64,000 nucleotides of DNA from Paenibacillus sp. JDR-2 (lineage in GTDB: Bacteria; Bacillota; Bacilli; Paenibacillales; Paenibacillaceae), in assembly GCF_000023585.1 (NCBI RefSeq), contig NC_012914.1:396001-460000 (forward strand). The letters are read 5' to 3'. Each line of letters begins with the position of its first letter. Position 1 is the stretch's first letter. Positions 8,991-17,424 of this stretch are shown piece by piece. The position numbers and the translations under genes are program-made. A model generated the notes under the pieces. That model had not been told where the DNA came from and made no database searches. It saw only the letters and a list, made by a program, of their open reading frames with translations.

Positions 8991-9853
8991 TTCGAGCGCA
9001 TGTTGCGTCGGAACAGCCGGGGCGCTTCGCCGGTAATCTTCTTGAACAGCCTCGAAAAATAAAAGACGTCGCCGTAGCCAAGCGCCGCGGCGATTTCCTT
9101 GACCGTCTGCTCGGTATTGAGCAGGCGGTTTTTGGCTTCGGCCATTTTTAGCCGATGGACGTATTCGTGCAGGGCGAAGCCTGTATACTCGCTGACCGTG
9201 CGGCGGAGCGTCGATAACGCCCAATGATGGCGCTCGGCAAAAGCCGCCGCATCGAAAGGTTCATGCAAAGTGCCGGACAAAGCTTCGAGGAGCTGGGCAA
9301 GGCGGGCCGTCTTGCCTTGTGCGGCAGGCGAGGACTGACAGCTCTGCACCCAGTCGTAGAGAAGGGATTCAAGCGTCAGCGCGGCGCGGTCGGCATCGGC
9401 CGGTGTACCGCTGTCCATCAGCGCAAAGATACGGTCAATCCGGTTTTGCGAAGAAGCGTCCTCACCCGGGTGCATGACCGTGTTCGGGAGGATCGGCCAA
9501 TGCTCCAGCCACTCCCGGTACCGCGTCCCCTCGATGGTAAAGTAATACTCGTCCCAATAGCCGCCTGGGTCCGGACCGTAGTCGTAATGAAAGCCGGGCT
9601 GGAACAAGAACAGGCTGCCGGCCGTCACCCGCTGCGCCTCTCCGTGGTCGACGCGGTAAGTTCCCGAGCCTCCCGCGATATAAACGATTGCCCAATATTG
9701 AAAAACCGCCCCCTGCCGGAAATGCGTTCGGCCGGGTAAATAGCCTACGTTCCTAATAACGAGAGAACGAACGGATAGCTTGGCGGGATCCACCGTTAAA
9801 TCGATCATGCGAAGGGGCTGCGAACTGATCATATAATCCATGATTTGAGCCAT
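8987..9853 (-). CDS. AraC-family transcriptional regulator with cupin sensor domain
   Basis: This regulator is about 288 residues long. The N-terminal half looks like an AraC-type cupin (VDHGEAQRVTAGSLFLFQPG). The C-terminal 100 residues hold the two helix-turn-helix motifs, ending ALGYGDVFYFSRLFKKITGEAPRLFRR. The start at 9853 (MAQIMDY) is preferred because GAGAGG is about 10 bases upstream. The in-frame ATG at 9862 is too close to that site. It is divergent, with about 90 bp spacing, from the oxidoreductase/epimerase pair and probably activates it in response to a sugar. Confidence 0.88.
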   Translation of the reverse strand: MAQIMDYMISSQPLRMIDLTVDPAKLSVRSLVIRNVGYLPGRTHFRQGAVFQYWAIVYIAGGSGTYRVDHGEAQRVTAGSLFLFQPGFHYDYGPDPGGYWDEYYFTIEGTRYREWLEHWPILPNTVMHPGEDASSQNRIDRIFALMDSGTPADADRAALTLESLLYDWVQSCQSSPAAQGKTARLAQLLEALSGTLHEPFDAAAFAERHHWALSTLRRTVSEYTGFALHEYVHRLKMAEAKNRLLNTEQTVKEIAAALGYGDVFYFSRLFKKITGEAPRLFRRNMRSK

Positions 9854-9943
9854 GCTGTTCATTCCTCTCTTTTTATACTCATGATAAATTGAACATAGAG
9901 CAGGTTGCAACTGATTATAGGAAACATGGAGGAGATGCTGGCA

Positions 9944-11050
9944 ATGACGAAATTAAAGGTTGGAGTTATTGGGGCAGGGTCGATATCGGGCTCGCATTTG
10001 CATGGCTATTCGGTTCATCCGGAGGTAGAGCTTGCAGCAATCGCTGATTTGAACGGGGAACGCGCGCGGGAGAAGGCCGAAGCTTACGGCATCCCCCATG
10101 TTTACGATAACTATAAAGATTTACTGGCGAATCCGGAGATTGATGCGGTAAGCATCTGTACCTGGAATAACAGCCATGCCGAGATTGCCGTGGCCGCGCT
10201 CGATGCCGGCAAGCATGTGCTATGCGAGAAGCCGCTTGCCAAGACGGTTGAGCAGGCACTAGCCGTGCAGGAGGCTGTCCAGCGTTCCGGCAAACAGCTG
10301 CTTGTAGGCTTCGTCCGCAGATATGCCGACCAGGCGCAGCTTGTGAAGCAGTATGCGGAGAGCGGACAACTCGGAGACATTTATTATGCCAAAGCATCGG
10401 CAATCCGGCGGTTAGGCAACCCGGGCGGATGGTTTGCGGATTCCGAACGCTCGGGCGGCGGTCCACTGATTGATGTCGGCGTACATATGATTGATTTGTG
10501 CTGGTATCTGATGGGCAAGCCAAAGCCGGTTTCGGTCAGCGGAAATACGTACCGGAAGTTGGGCAACCGGTCGCATATTGAAGGTTTAAGCTTCTATAAA
10601 GCGGCGGATTACGACGCTTCGCTTAACGATGTCGAGGATATGGCGAATGCGCTCATCCGCTTCGAGAACGGCGCTTCGCTGTATGTTGATATCAGCTACA
10701 CGCTGCATGCCGCGCAGAACGAAATGAGCAGCAAAATTTACGGAACCAAAGGCGGAGCCGAGATTGATCCGAAGCTGGTGATCGTAACCGAGCAGTTCAA
10801 TAAAATCGTGAATATCGAGCCGCAGCTGGATCATCTGGCGTTCCAGTTCCAGGACAGCTTTGATCTGGAGGTTGCTCACTTTGTTGAGTGCTGCTTCGGC
10901 AAAGCCGAGCCGATCAGCCCGGTAGAGGATGGCGTTGAGCTGATGCGGATGCTTCAAGCGATTTATGAATCGGCGGCGCTTGGGGCAGAAGTGGTCTTGA
11001 ATACGGAGGCTGCGGCTTCAACCGCCGCTGCAGCGAAGGAAGGAGTCTAA
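9944..11050 (+). CDS. Gfo/Idh/MocA-family NAD(P)-dependent oxidoreductase
   Basis: This 368-residue protein has an N-terminal Rossmann fold (KVGVIGAGSISGSHLHGY). The family's EKP motif follows in CEKPLAKTVEQA, where Lys is catalytic. The C-terminal alpha/beta substrate domain has the GGGPLIDVGVHMIDL signature (about residues 170-184). ATG 9944 follows GGAGGAG. Family members oxidise sugars, inositols or glycosides. With the adjacent epimerase and AraC regulator it likely forms a small catabolic module, but the substrate is unknown. Confidence 0.88.
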   Translation: MTKLKVGVIGAGSISGSHLHGYSVHPEVELAAIADLNGERAREKAEAYGIPHVYDNYKDLLANPEIDAVSICTWNNSHAEIAVAALDAGKHVLCEKPLAKTVEQALAVQEAVQRSGKQLLVGFVRRYADQAQLVKQYAESGQLGDIYYAKASAIRRLGNPGGWFADSERSGGGPLIDVGVHMIDLCWYLMGKPKPVSVSGNTYRKLGNRSHIEGLSFYKAADYDASLNDVEDMANALIRFENGASLYVDISYTLHAAQNEMSSKIYGTKGGAEIDPKLVIVTEQFNKIVNIEPQLDHLAFQFQDSFDLEVAHFVECCFGKAEPISPVEDGVELMRMLQAIYESAALGAEVVLNTEAAASTAAAAKEGV

Positions 11051-11053
11051 CTC

Positions 11054-11950
11054 ATGACGGAACCGGCGAACACAAAGATTAACAATCCGATTGGCGTAAT
11101 TGTCGAGAGCTTTGGAATTGGCTTAAACGAAGGGGTAAAAAAGGCGGTTGAGGTTGGAGCGGAAGGCGTTCAGATCTACGCGGTAAGCGGCGAGACCGAT
11201 CCTGCCAATCTGTCCGCATCGGCTCGGCGCGAGCTGAAGGACCGCATTGCGTCGCTTGGACTTACGATATCGGCTTTATGCGGCGATCTTGGGGGACATG
11301 GCTTCCAGGACGCAGAGGCTAATCCGGCCAAAATCGAAAAGTCCAAGCGGATTCTCGAACTGGCGCTTGATTTGGGAACCAACATCGTAACGACGCATAT
11401 CGGTATCGTGCCGGACGATACGAATTCGCCAATCTACGCTGCGATGCAGTCTTCTTGCGAAGAGTTAAGCAGCTACGCAAGCAGCATGGGGGCTTATTTC
11501 GCGATTGAGACGGGTCCAGAGCCCGCTGCTCGATTGAAGACTTTCCTTGATTCGCTTACGACAAACGGCGTATCGGTTAACTTCGACCCGGCCAATATGG
11601 TTATGGTGACTGGCGATGATCCGGTTCAGGGCGTTTATTTGCTGAAGGATTATATCGTGCATACGCATGCGAAGGACGGAATTAAGCTGGCGGCCGAGAT
11701 TGATCCTCGTGTCGTATACGGCTACCTGGGCTTTGCGGGGATGAGTCATGACATTATTGCCGATATGGCCAGCGACGGCGCTTTATTCCGCGAGGTTCCG
11801 CTTGGGGAAGGCGGCGTTCCGTTTGACCGTTATTTGAAGGCGCTGCAGGAGATTGGATACAAAGGATATTTGACGATTGAGCGGGAAGTCGGACAGCGTC
11901 CGGAGGAGGATATCCGCAAGGCGGTGGAGTTCCTTCGCGCTTTCCGGTAA
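11054..11950 (+). CDS. sugar phosphate isomerase/epimerase, xylose-isomerase-like TIM barrel
   Basis: This 298-residue AP-endonuclease-2-type TIM barrel shows strand-end metal ligands in VTTHIGIVPDD, FAIETGPEPA, NFDPANM and the HTHAKDG motif (about residues 204-210). It begins three bases after the upstream oxidoreductase stop, so both are translated together. Proteins of this class isomerise or epimerise keto-sugars and often partner Gfo/Idh oxidoreductases. The specific reaction cannot be told. Confidence 0.87.
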   Translation: MTEPANTKINNPIGVIVESFGIGLNEGVKKAVEVGAEGVQIYAVSGETDPANLSASARRELKDRIASLGLTISALCGDLGGHGFQDAEANPAKIEKSKRILELALDLGTNIVTTHIGIVPDDTNSPIYAAMQSSCEELSSYASSMGAYFAIETGPEPAARLKTFLDSLTTNGVSVNFDPANMVMVTGDDPVQGVYLLKDYIVHTHAKDGIKLAAEIDPRVVYGYLGFAGMSHDIIADMASDGALFREVPLGEGGVPFDRYLKALQEIGYKGYLTIEREVGQRPEEDIRKAVEFLRAFR

Positions 11951-12106
11951 GGGATTTAGCGATAGTCTGCCCTTATGCAGGAGGAGGAATGCCTCCAAAT
12001 GACAGATTCCGGTGTAAACCGTTGCAAATTGTTAATATTTAGACTGTATATGCTCCCGTATTGTCCGTTAATATAGTAGTAATAGGCGAGAAGGGGGTAG
12101 TTGCAG

Positions 12107-12226
12107 ATGAATGTTCCTGTTGGGGTTTGGATTTTTGCTGCCATCATCGTTGTTTTGCTCACCTGGATGACCCTTTGGGTCACAAAGAAAGCATATTCGA
12201 AAAAATGGGACGACTCCGACGTGTAG
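12107..12226 (+). CDS. 39-residue single-pass membrane protein, YtzI-like
   Basis: The peptide starts MNVPVGVWIFAAIIVVLL, one transmembrane helix (residues 7-25). A basic then acidic tail, KKAYSKKWDDSDV, follows. AGAAGGGGG lies 8-9 bases before the ATG, and a strong terminator follows, so a real mRNA is likely. The length and the helix plus K-AYS-K pattern recall small Bacillales YtzI-type proteins, but that resemblance is weak evidence. The role is unknown. Confidence 0.6.
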   Translation: MNVPVGVWIFAAIIVVLLTWMTLWVTKKAYSKKWDDSDV

Positions 12227-12249
12227 TCGGATCGTAAGGAAATAGGTGA

Positions 12250-12279
12250 GAGCTGCCCGATTTGTGGGCAGCTCTTTTT
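12250..12279 (+). terminator. intrinsic terminator
   Basis: GAGCTGCCC (12250-12258) pairs perfectly with GGGCAGCTC (12266-12274), followed by five T. Confidence 0.85.
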
Positions 12280-12287
12280 CGTTTATT

Positions 12288-13130
12288 TTAACCCGGGAAC
12301 TCGAGAAGAGCCGGGTCGATCGCAGGTACGAGGCCTTCGTCGGCTGCGCGGTTCAGCAGGGTTGAGATCGCGGCATAACCGCTGCTGCCCAGGTTGCCCG
12401 TGAAGTCGTTTACGTACAAGCTAATGTGCTGCTGGGCAACGGAAGGATCCATTTCCTGCGCATGCTGCATGACATAGTCCTTCGATGCTTCAGGATGCTT
12501 CCATGCATACTCGACGGATTGTTCGATCCAGCTGGATAGGGCGCCGAGGTCGAGCGAGCGGCGGGCGATAATGGCGCCAAGGGGTATCGGCAGGCCGGTA
12601 TCGGATTCCCACCAGCTGCCAAGGTCAACCAGCATGGAGAGGCCGTAATTCTGATAAGTGAAGCGGGCTTCGTGAATAACAAGGCCAGCGTCGATCTTGC
12701 CGTCGCGTACGGCAGGCATGATCTCATGGAACGGCATTACGATAATTTCGCCTACGCCGCCGGGAACATTTTGCGCTGCCCATAGACGGAACAGCAGATA
12801 GGCAGTCGAGCGTTCGCTAGGAACGGCCACTCGTTTGCCGCTGAGGTAGGACGCGTCCTCCAGCTTGTCTTTTGTGAGAACAAGCGGGCCGCAGCCCCGG
12901 CCAAGAGCGCCGCCGCATGGAAGAAGCGCGTAGTCTTTTAATACCCAAGGCAGAGCAGCATAAGAAATCTTGAGCACGTCAAGATCACTGTCGCCGCTTG
13001 CCGCCAGATTGTTCGTAATGTCGATATCGGCATACATCACATCAAATTCCGGCGCACCGGGAACCAAACCATGCGTCAGGGCATGGAATACAAACGTGTC
13101 GTTCGGACACGGGGAAAAAGCGATTTTCAT
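12288..13130 (-). CDS. mqnD: 1,4-dihydroxy-6-naphthoate synthase (futalosine menaquinone pathway)
   Basis: This 280-residue protein has the MqnD/MqnA periplasmic-binding-protein-like fold. The N-terminal hallmark is SPCPNDTFVFHALTHG. GCGPLVLTK and the IDAGLVIHEARFTY segment follow. It converts cyclic dehypoxanthinylfutalosine to 1,4-dihydroxy-6-naphthoate in menaquinone synthesis. Its start overlaps the mqnB stop by four bases (ATGA), so the two are co-translated. The SPCPNDTFxFHA form favours MqnD over MqnA. Confidence 0.9.
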   Translation of the reverse strand: MKIAFSPCPNDTFVFHALTHGLVPGAPEFDVMYADIDITNNLAASGDSDLDVLKISYAALPWVLKDYALLPCGGALGRGCGPLVLTKDKLEDASYLSGKRVAVPSERSTAYLLFRLWAAQNVPGGVGEIIVMPFHEIMPAVRDGKIDAGLVIHEARFTYQNYGLSMLVDLGSWWESDTGLPIPLGAIIARRSLDLGALSSWIEQSVEYAWKHPEASKDYVMQHAQEMDPSVAQQHISLYVNDFTGNLGSSGYAAISTLLNRAADEGLVPAIDPALLEFPG

Positions 13131-13789
13131 ACAATAACCTCCCGTAATACGGAGCTTGCAGCTTCGAGAGACTGCAGAGCATCCTTAATCCGCCAAGCGC
13201 TGCGGTCACGCGGGCCAACCGGATTCGAAATCGCGCGCAGCTCCAGCACGGGCAGACCCGCACGGCGGGCAGCAGCGGCAACGCCAAAGCCTTCCATCGC
13301 TTCCGCGGCAGCGCCGGGAATCCGTTCAGCCAGCCCGGCTGCAGTCTCGGCAGAGCCAGTAACCGTAGATAAGGTAAGGACAGGGCCAAGAGCGGTCTGC
13401 AGTCCAGCAGCCTGAAGCGCCGAAGTCAGACGCTCGGCGAGCTCTCCATCAACATCGATATGAGCGGAACCGAACCCAAGCTTGTCCACGCTATGGAAGC
13501 CTTCCGGCGTCTCGGCGCCAAGATCGGCGGCAATGATTGCATTCGAGACAACTAGCGTACCCACCTCGGCACGTTCCTTAAATCCACCCGCGATGCCTGC
13601 GGAAATGACAAGGCGGTAGGCATCGGGACTAGCCAAAGCCAGGACCGTTGCCGTGCTGACGGCGGCTTCCACCGGACCAACGCCGGCTTCCATCACCTCG
13701 AAGCGGTCGTCGCCGTTAAGGCCGCGCAGAACGGCATCCCGTTCAACCGCAACGGCGGTCATGACGAGTATTTTACCATTTTCGCTCAT
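13127..13789 (-). CDS. mqnB: futalosine hydrolase
   Basis: This 220-residue nucleosidase of the MTA/SAH family has ISAGIAGGF (about residues 62-70), an AMEGFGVAAAAR segment near 165 and ISNPVGPRDRSAWRI near 190. The last stretch is typical of futalosine hydrolase, which releases hypoxanthine from futalosine. AAAGGAG precedes the ATG by 8 bases. Pairing with mqnD supports the futalosine route to menaquinone rather than the classical Men route. mqnA and mqnC are not in the window. Confidence 0.9.
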   Translation of the reverse strand: MSENGKILVMTAVAVERDAVLRGLNGDDRFEVMEAGVGPVEAAVSTATVLALASPDAYRLVISAGIAGGFKERAEVGTLVVSNAIIAADLGAETPEGFHSVDKLGFGSAHIDVDGELAERLTSALQAAGLQTALGPVLTLSTVTGSAETAAGLAERIPGAAAEAMEGFGVAAAARRAGLPVLELRAISNPVGPRDRSAWRIKDALQSLEAASSVLREVIV

Positions 13790-13812
13790 GCTGCAAACTC
13801 CTTTAATCTTTT

Positions 13813-13859
13813 AAATTCTAAGCATTTATAGCAATGACTATTAATAGGGCTTAGAATTT
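13813..13859 (-). promoter_or_regulatory. long inverted repeat in the mqnB leader
   Basis: AAATTCTAAGC (13813-13823) and GCTTAGAATTT (13849-13859) are perfect 11-bp inverted arms. A second imperfect TTATAG/CTATTA pair lies inside. In the mqnB mRNA this hairpin ends about 10 bp before the AAAGGAG ribosome binding site. It may be a regulator site or a translational control hairpin. No known family was recognised. Confidence 0.45.
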
Positions 13860-13949
13860 TCCGAAGTGTAACGCGCTCAGCCGTCATTGGACGGCGAGGT
13901 TGTTTCATCTTAGTACTAAAATAATTATAACGCTAAATAAAGGCGGCTG

Positions 13950-14165
13950 TCATTTTTTCCGGACTTCAAAAAACTCGCATTCCGCCCTTGTATAGTAGAC
14001 GAGGTCGCTTACGCTGGACTGAATGACAACGATATTGTCGTCAAAACGAATGACTGTGCCGCCGTTGTTCACAATAAAGTCGTCCTTGAATACGCGTACC
14101 GGATATTTTCGCTTTACGGCTTCTTCAAAGTCTGGATCAGTCGTCAGTCTACGGTTGATAGCCAC
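13950..14165 (-). CDS. hypothetical protein, 71 residues
   Basis: This short cytoplasmic protein begins with GTG; GAAAGGGG lies about 12 bases upstream. It has a charged N-terminus (RRLTTDPDFEEAVKRKYP). A beta-rich core follows (VRVFKDDFIVNNGGTVIRFDDNIVVIQSS), and the end is acidic/basic (RAECEFFEVRKK). There is no signal or membrane segment. I do not recognise the family. It is monocistronic between mqnB and a divergent lactonase gene. Confidence 0.6.
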   Translation of the reverse strand: MAINRRLTTDPDFEEAVKRKYPVRVFKDDFIVNNGGTVIRFDDNIVVIQSSVSDLVYYTRAECEFFEVRKK

Positions 14166-14319
14166 TTTTGTTTTCGCCCCTTTCGTAAAATAACGGATTC
14201 GTTAAAAACAGTGTAGGCTTATTTCGGGCCGTTGTCCATGCGGAGCGAAAGGCTTGGTTTATGCCGGATGAGAGGGTACAATATAAGGAACATTCTATAA
14301 AAGCAGGAGGATATTATTC

Positions 14320-15390
14320 ATGACCTTACATAATGACAAATTAACAGTATTTATCGGCTCTTACGCGGAAGCGGAGAACAGCGGCGTGTACCGTTATGAA
14401 TTTGATACGGCAGAAGGGACGCTGACTCTCAAAGAACAGGCATCCGGATTGAAAAATCCAACCTTCCTTAACGTTGATGCGGCAAAGAGCAGACTGTATG
14501 CCATTGCCGAAGGCGCGGATGCGGAAGGAGCGAAGGTTGGCGATGCGGTTGCTTTATCGCTCGAAGGCAGCGGTCTTGCGCAATTGAACCGTAAGCTTGC
14601 CATTACGGCGCCGTCCTGCCATATCCAGCGTGATGCGGACAGTGAATTTGTATTGCTGTGCAGCTACCATGGGGGCCGGATCAGCCTTGTGTCGCTCACG
14701 GATAACGGGGAGATCGGCGAGATTCTCGATATTCAGCAGCATGAAGGAAGCGGTCCTCACCCGAACCAGAAAACGCCGCATCCGCACAGCACGAACTTCA
14801 GCCCGGACGGCCAATATATTTTTGTACCGGATCTCGGAATCGACCGGATCGTAGCTTACACGCTGGATAAAGAAAACCGCAAGCTGGTCCGTCACGGCGA
14901 GACCGTGGTGCAGCCTGGCGCAGGTCCGCGTCATATGACGTTCCATCCGAATGGTCAGTTTGCTTTTGTGATTAACGAGCTGGATTCGACTATTAATTCC
15001 TTCCGTTACGATGCGGAAAAAGGTGCGCTCGAGGCCGTGCAGACAGTATCGACTCTGCCTGAAGGGTTCGCTGAAGCCAATGGCACTGCGGAAATCGCGA
15101 TCTCCGAGGATGGCCGGTTCCTCTATGGCTCAAACCGCGGTCATGACAGCCTTGCCGTCTTTGCGGTGGACGCGGAGAGCGGCCAGCTGACGCTGGTTGG
15201 ACATGTGTCGACGGAAGGAAAACATCCGCGGCATTTTGCCTTGGTACCGGGCGGTCATTTCGCGATCACGGCGAACAAGGATACCAATAATGTAGCGGTA
15301 TTCCGCATTAGCGAGTCGGGTATGCCGGTGTATACGGGCTATTCGATCGAGATTTCCCAGCCGGTATGCGTCATTCCGGTTCAGCTGTAG
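14320..15390 (+). CDS. lactonase-family beta-propeller, 6-phosphogluconolactonase-like
   Basis: This 356-residue protein is built of repeated propeller blades. Examples are SGVYRYEFDTAEGTLTL, LVSLTDNGEIGEIL and SLAVFAVDAESGQLTLVGHV. Family landmarks include GPHPNQKTPHPHS and GAGPRHMTFHPNGQFAFVINE (the latter near residues 201-221). It belongs with B. subtilis YkgB and E. coli Pgl, cytoplasmic enzymes that hydrolyse 6-phosphogluconolactone. AGGAGGAT is in good position before the ATG. The enzyme role is inferred from the family. Confidence 0.88.
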   Translation: MTLHNDKLTVFIGSYAEAENSGVYRYEFDTAEGTLTLKEQASGLKNPTFLNVDAAKSRLYAIAEGADAEGAKVGDAVALSLEGSGLAQLNRKLAITAPSCHIQRDADSEFVLLCSYHGGRISLVSLTDNGEIGEILDIQQHEGSGPHPNQKTPHPHSTNFSPDGQYIFVPDLGIDRIVAYTLDKENRKLVRHGETVVQPGAGPRHMTFHPNGQFAFVINELDSTINSFRYDAEKGALEAVQTVSTLPEGFAEANGTAEIAISEDGRFLYGSNRGHDSLAVFAVDAESGQLTLVGHVSTEGKHPRHFALVPGGHFAITANKDTNNVAVFRISESGMPVYTGYSIEISQPVCVIPVQL

Positions 15391-15445
15391 GCGAATAGAG
15401 AGCTAGCGGTGAAATGGCGAGAGTAAGAATGCCGGGGGAGAGTGA

Positions 15446-16381
15446 ATGATGCAGATTCCAGAGCATTTGTGTCAGACGATCAGATCGGTTCACGGCGAAA
15501 AAGGCGAGCAGTGGCTGGCGGGCTTCGATAAGCTTCTGCAGGACTGCGAGGAAAAATGGGGGATGACGGTGGAATTGCCGTCTCCTTTTGTTTTGTCGTT
15601 TAACTTTGTAGCCCCGGCCGTGCTTCGGGACGGAACGCCTGCCGTGCTGAAGCTTGGCGTGCCAAGCCGGGAGTTCCGCACGGAGCTGGCGGCTTTGCGG
15701 CTATATGACGGACGCGGCGCGGTGCGCGTGCTTGCCGCGGATGAGGAGCGGGGCGCGCTATTGATTGAGCGCGTCCAGCCGGGAGTGATGCTGTCGTCGT
15801 CGGGATTGGGCGACGACGATGCCGTGCTGGCGGCCGCCGAGGTGATGCGGCGGCTGGCGGTTCCCGCGCCGGACGGGGGAGAATTCCCGTCCGTAGCGGA
15901 TTGGGCCGCAGGCCTCGCCCGGCTGCGCGAGCGGCATGGCGGCGGCACGGGGCCGCTGCCGGAGCGCGTGGTCGGCCGCGCGGAGGAAGTTTTTCGCCGC
16001 CTGCTCGGAGAGGGCGGCGGCGGGTTATTGCTGCTCCATGGTGACTTGCACCATGGGAATATTTTGTCTTCGGGTCATGGCGGGCCGGGATGGCTGGCCA
16101 TTGACCCGAAGGGTGTGGTTGGGGAAGCGGAATACGGAACGATTCCGCTGCTCTTGAACCAGCTGCCGCCGAAGGGGCAGCGGGAAGTGATCCGGCGCCG
16201 CGTGGAGCTGTTATGCGGCGCCCTTGGTTTGGACCACGCCAGGTTACTGGCGTGGGGTTTCGCTCATGCGGTGCTGTCCACCGCATGGTGCGACGAAGAC
16301 GGCGTCGGCGATATCCCCGCCGGGCTGGAGCGAGCAGCTTGGTTCGAGGAGCTGCTCGACGAACTGCATCAAGGACAATAA
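15446..16381 (+). CDS. APH(6)-like aminoglycoside/hydroxyurea-type small-molecule kinase
   Basis: This 311-residue kinase-fold protein has the Brenner motif LLHGDLHHGNIL (about residues 196-207) and the metal-site IDPKGVVGEAEYG segment (about 220-232). Both are diagnostic of the APH(6)/hydroxyurea phosphotransferase family. The N-lobe (FVAPAVLRDGTPAVLKLG) supplies the ATP-binding Lys. Such proteins phosphorylate streptomycin-like drugs, but chromosomal copies often have unknown targets. The middle (about 15700-16050) is noticeably richer in GC than neighbouring genes. The first array monomer starts at the stop codon, with no terminator between. Confidence 0.82.
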   Translation: MMQIPEHLCQTIRSVHGEKGEQWLAGFDKLLQDCEEKWGMTVELPSPFVLSFNFVAPAVLRDGTPAVLKLGVPSREFRTELAALRLYDGRGAVRVLAADEERGALLIERVQPGVMLSSSGLGDDDAVLAAAEVMRRLAVPAPDGGEFPSVADWAAGLARLRERHGGGTGPLPERVVGRAEEVFRRLLGEGGGGLLLLHGDLHHGNILSSGHGGPGWLAIDPKGVVGEAEYGTIPLLLNQLPPKGQREVIRRRVELLCGALGLDHARLLAWGFAHAVLSTAWCDEDGVGDIPAGLERAAWFEELLDELHQGQ

Positions 16382-17272
16382 GAGGAAAAAACCGTGTTAC
16401 GGTGGAGCAGACGCACGAGTGTGGAGCAGAAGCAGCTCAATAAGACGGAAAAACCGTCTTGCAGCGGGATGAACACGCGAACACGAGAATGAAGTGGCTG
16501 AATAAGAGGAAAAAACCATGTTACGGTGGAGCGGACGCACGAATGTGGAGCAGAAGCAGCTCAATAAGTCGGAAAAACCGTCTTGCAGCAGGGAGTGCGC
16601 GCGAACACGAGAATGAAGTGGCTGAATAAGAGGAAAAAACCATGTTACGGTGGAGCGGACGCACGAATGTGGAGCAGAAGCAGCTCAATAAGACGGAAAA
16701 ACCGTCTTGCAGCAGGGAGTGCGCGCGAACACGAGAACGAAGTGGCTGAATAAGAGGAAAAAACCGTGCTACAGTGGAGCAGACGCTCGAGTGTGGGGCA
16801 GAAGCAGCTCAATAAGACGGAAAAACCGTCTTACAGCGGGACGAACGCGCGAACACGAGAATGAAGTGGCTGAATAAGAGGAAAAAACCGTGCTACAGTG
16901 GAGCAGACGCTCGAGTGTGGGGCAGAAGTAGTCCAATAAGACGGAAAAACCGTCTTACAGCGGGACGAACGCGCGAACACGAGAATGAAGTGGCTGAATA
17001 AGAGGAAAAAACCGTGTTACTGTGGAGCGGACGCACGAATGTGGAGCAGAAGCAGCTCAATAAGACGGAAAAACCGTCTTGCAGCAGGGAGTGCGCGCGA
17101 ACACGAGAATGAAGTGGCTGAATAAGAGGAAAAAACCGTGTTACGGTCGAGCGGACGCTCGATTATGGGACAGAAGTAGCCCAATAAGACGGAAAAACCG
17201 TCTTGCAGCAGTCTGTACGCCCGAACGCTGGGCAAACAAGCCAAATAGCAGGCAAATTCCCTGCTATAGCGC
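16377..17272. repeat. hairpin satellite, exact 62-bp period, about 14.5 monomers
   Basis: AATA-preceded hairpin cores begin at 16381, 16443, 16505, 16567 and so on to 17187. They are strictly 62 bp apart and form seven 124-bp dimers. One monomer of each dimer carries a perfect 7-5-7 hairpin, AAGACGG-AAAAA-CCGTCTT. The other carries the weaker AGAGGAAAAAACC core. A diverged 15th monomer at about 17244 has the GCAGG stem used in the array near 51.8 kb. Linkers of about 40 bp are also conserved. No gene lies here. Confidence 0.92.
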
Positions 17273-17308
17273 CTGCACGCCGAGGCCAGCTTACCGTTCG
17301 ACCATCAA

Positions 17309-17334
17309 AAAAAGCCGACGGACGTCGGCTTTTT
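17309..17334 (+). terminator. intrinsic terminator, possibly bidirectional
   Basis: GCCGAC (17314-17319) and GTCGGC (17324-17329) form a stem with a GGAC loop. It is flanked by an A run on the left and five T on the right. It closes the satellite region before the tetR gene. Confidence 0.75.
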
Positions 17335-17393
17335 ACATGTCAAAGAAATTTTCCTCGATGGAGCCTATTGACATTTCCAATCCTATACAGTAA

Positions 17394-17410
17394 TTTATTG
17401 ATAAATAAAT
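17394..17410. promoter_or_regulatory. TetR operator in the regulator's own promoter
   Basis: TTTATTGATAAATAAAT differs by one base from the palindrome found twice before the efflux gene. It lies 14 bp before the tetR ATG and after a TTGACA (17368-17373) with a weak -10 (17391-17396). Confidence 0.65.
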
Positions 17411-17424
17411 AAACGAGGTTGCCT

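Noticed and set aside
15700..16060. Horizontal transfer of the APH-like gene because of locally high GC
   Set aside because: The high GC fits Ala/Gly/Arg-rich protein sequence, and similar GC peaks occur in the acetyltransferase gene at 34.6-35.0 kb. There are no flanking mobile-element signs.
16377..17272. CRISPR array, suggested by regular 62-bp units
   Set aside because: The parts between hairpins are near-identical in every unit, not unique spacers, and no cas gene is nearby.
16224..17412. Several 60-100-codon frames on both strands in the satellite region
   Set aside because: They follow the repeat period, lack ribosome binding sites and encode low-complexity Arg/Lys-rich peptides with no domain.
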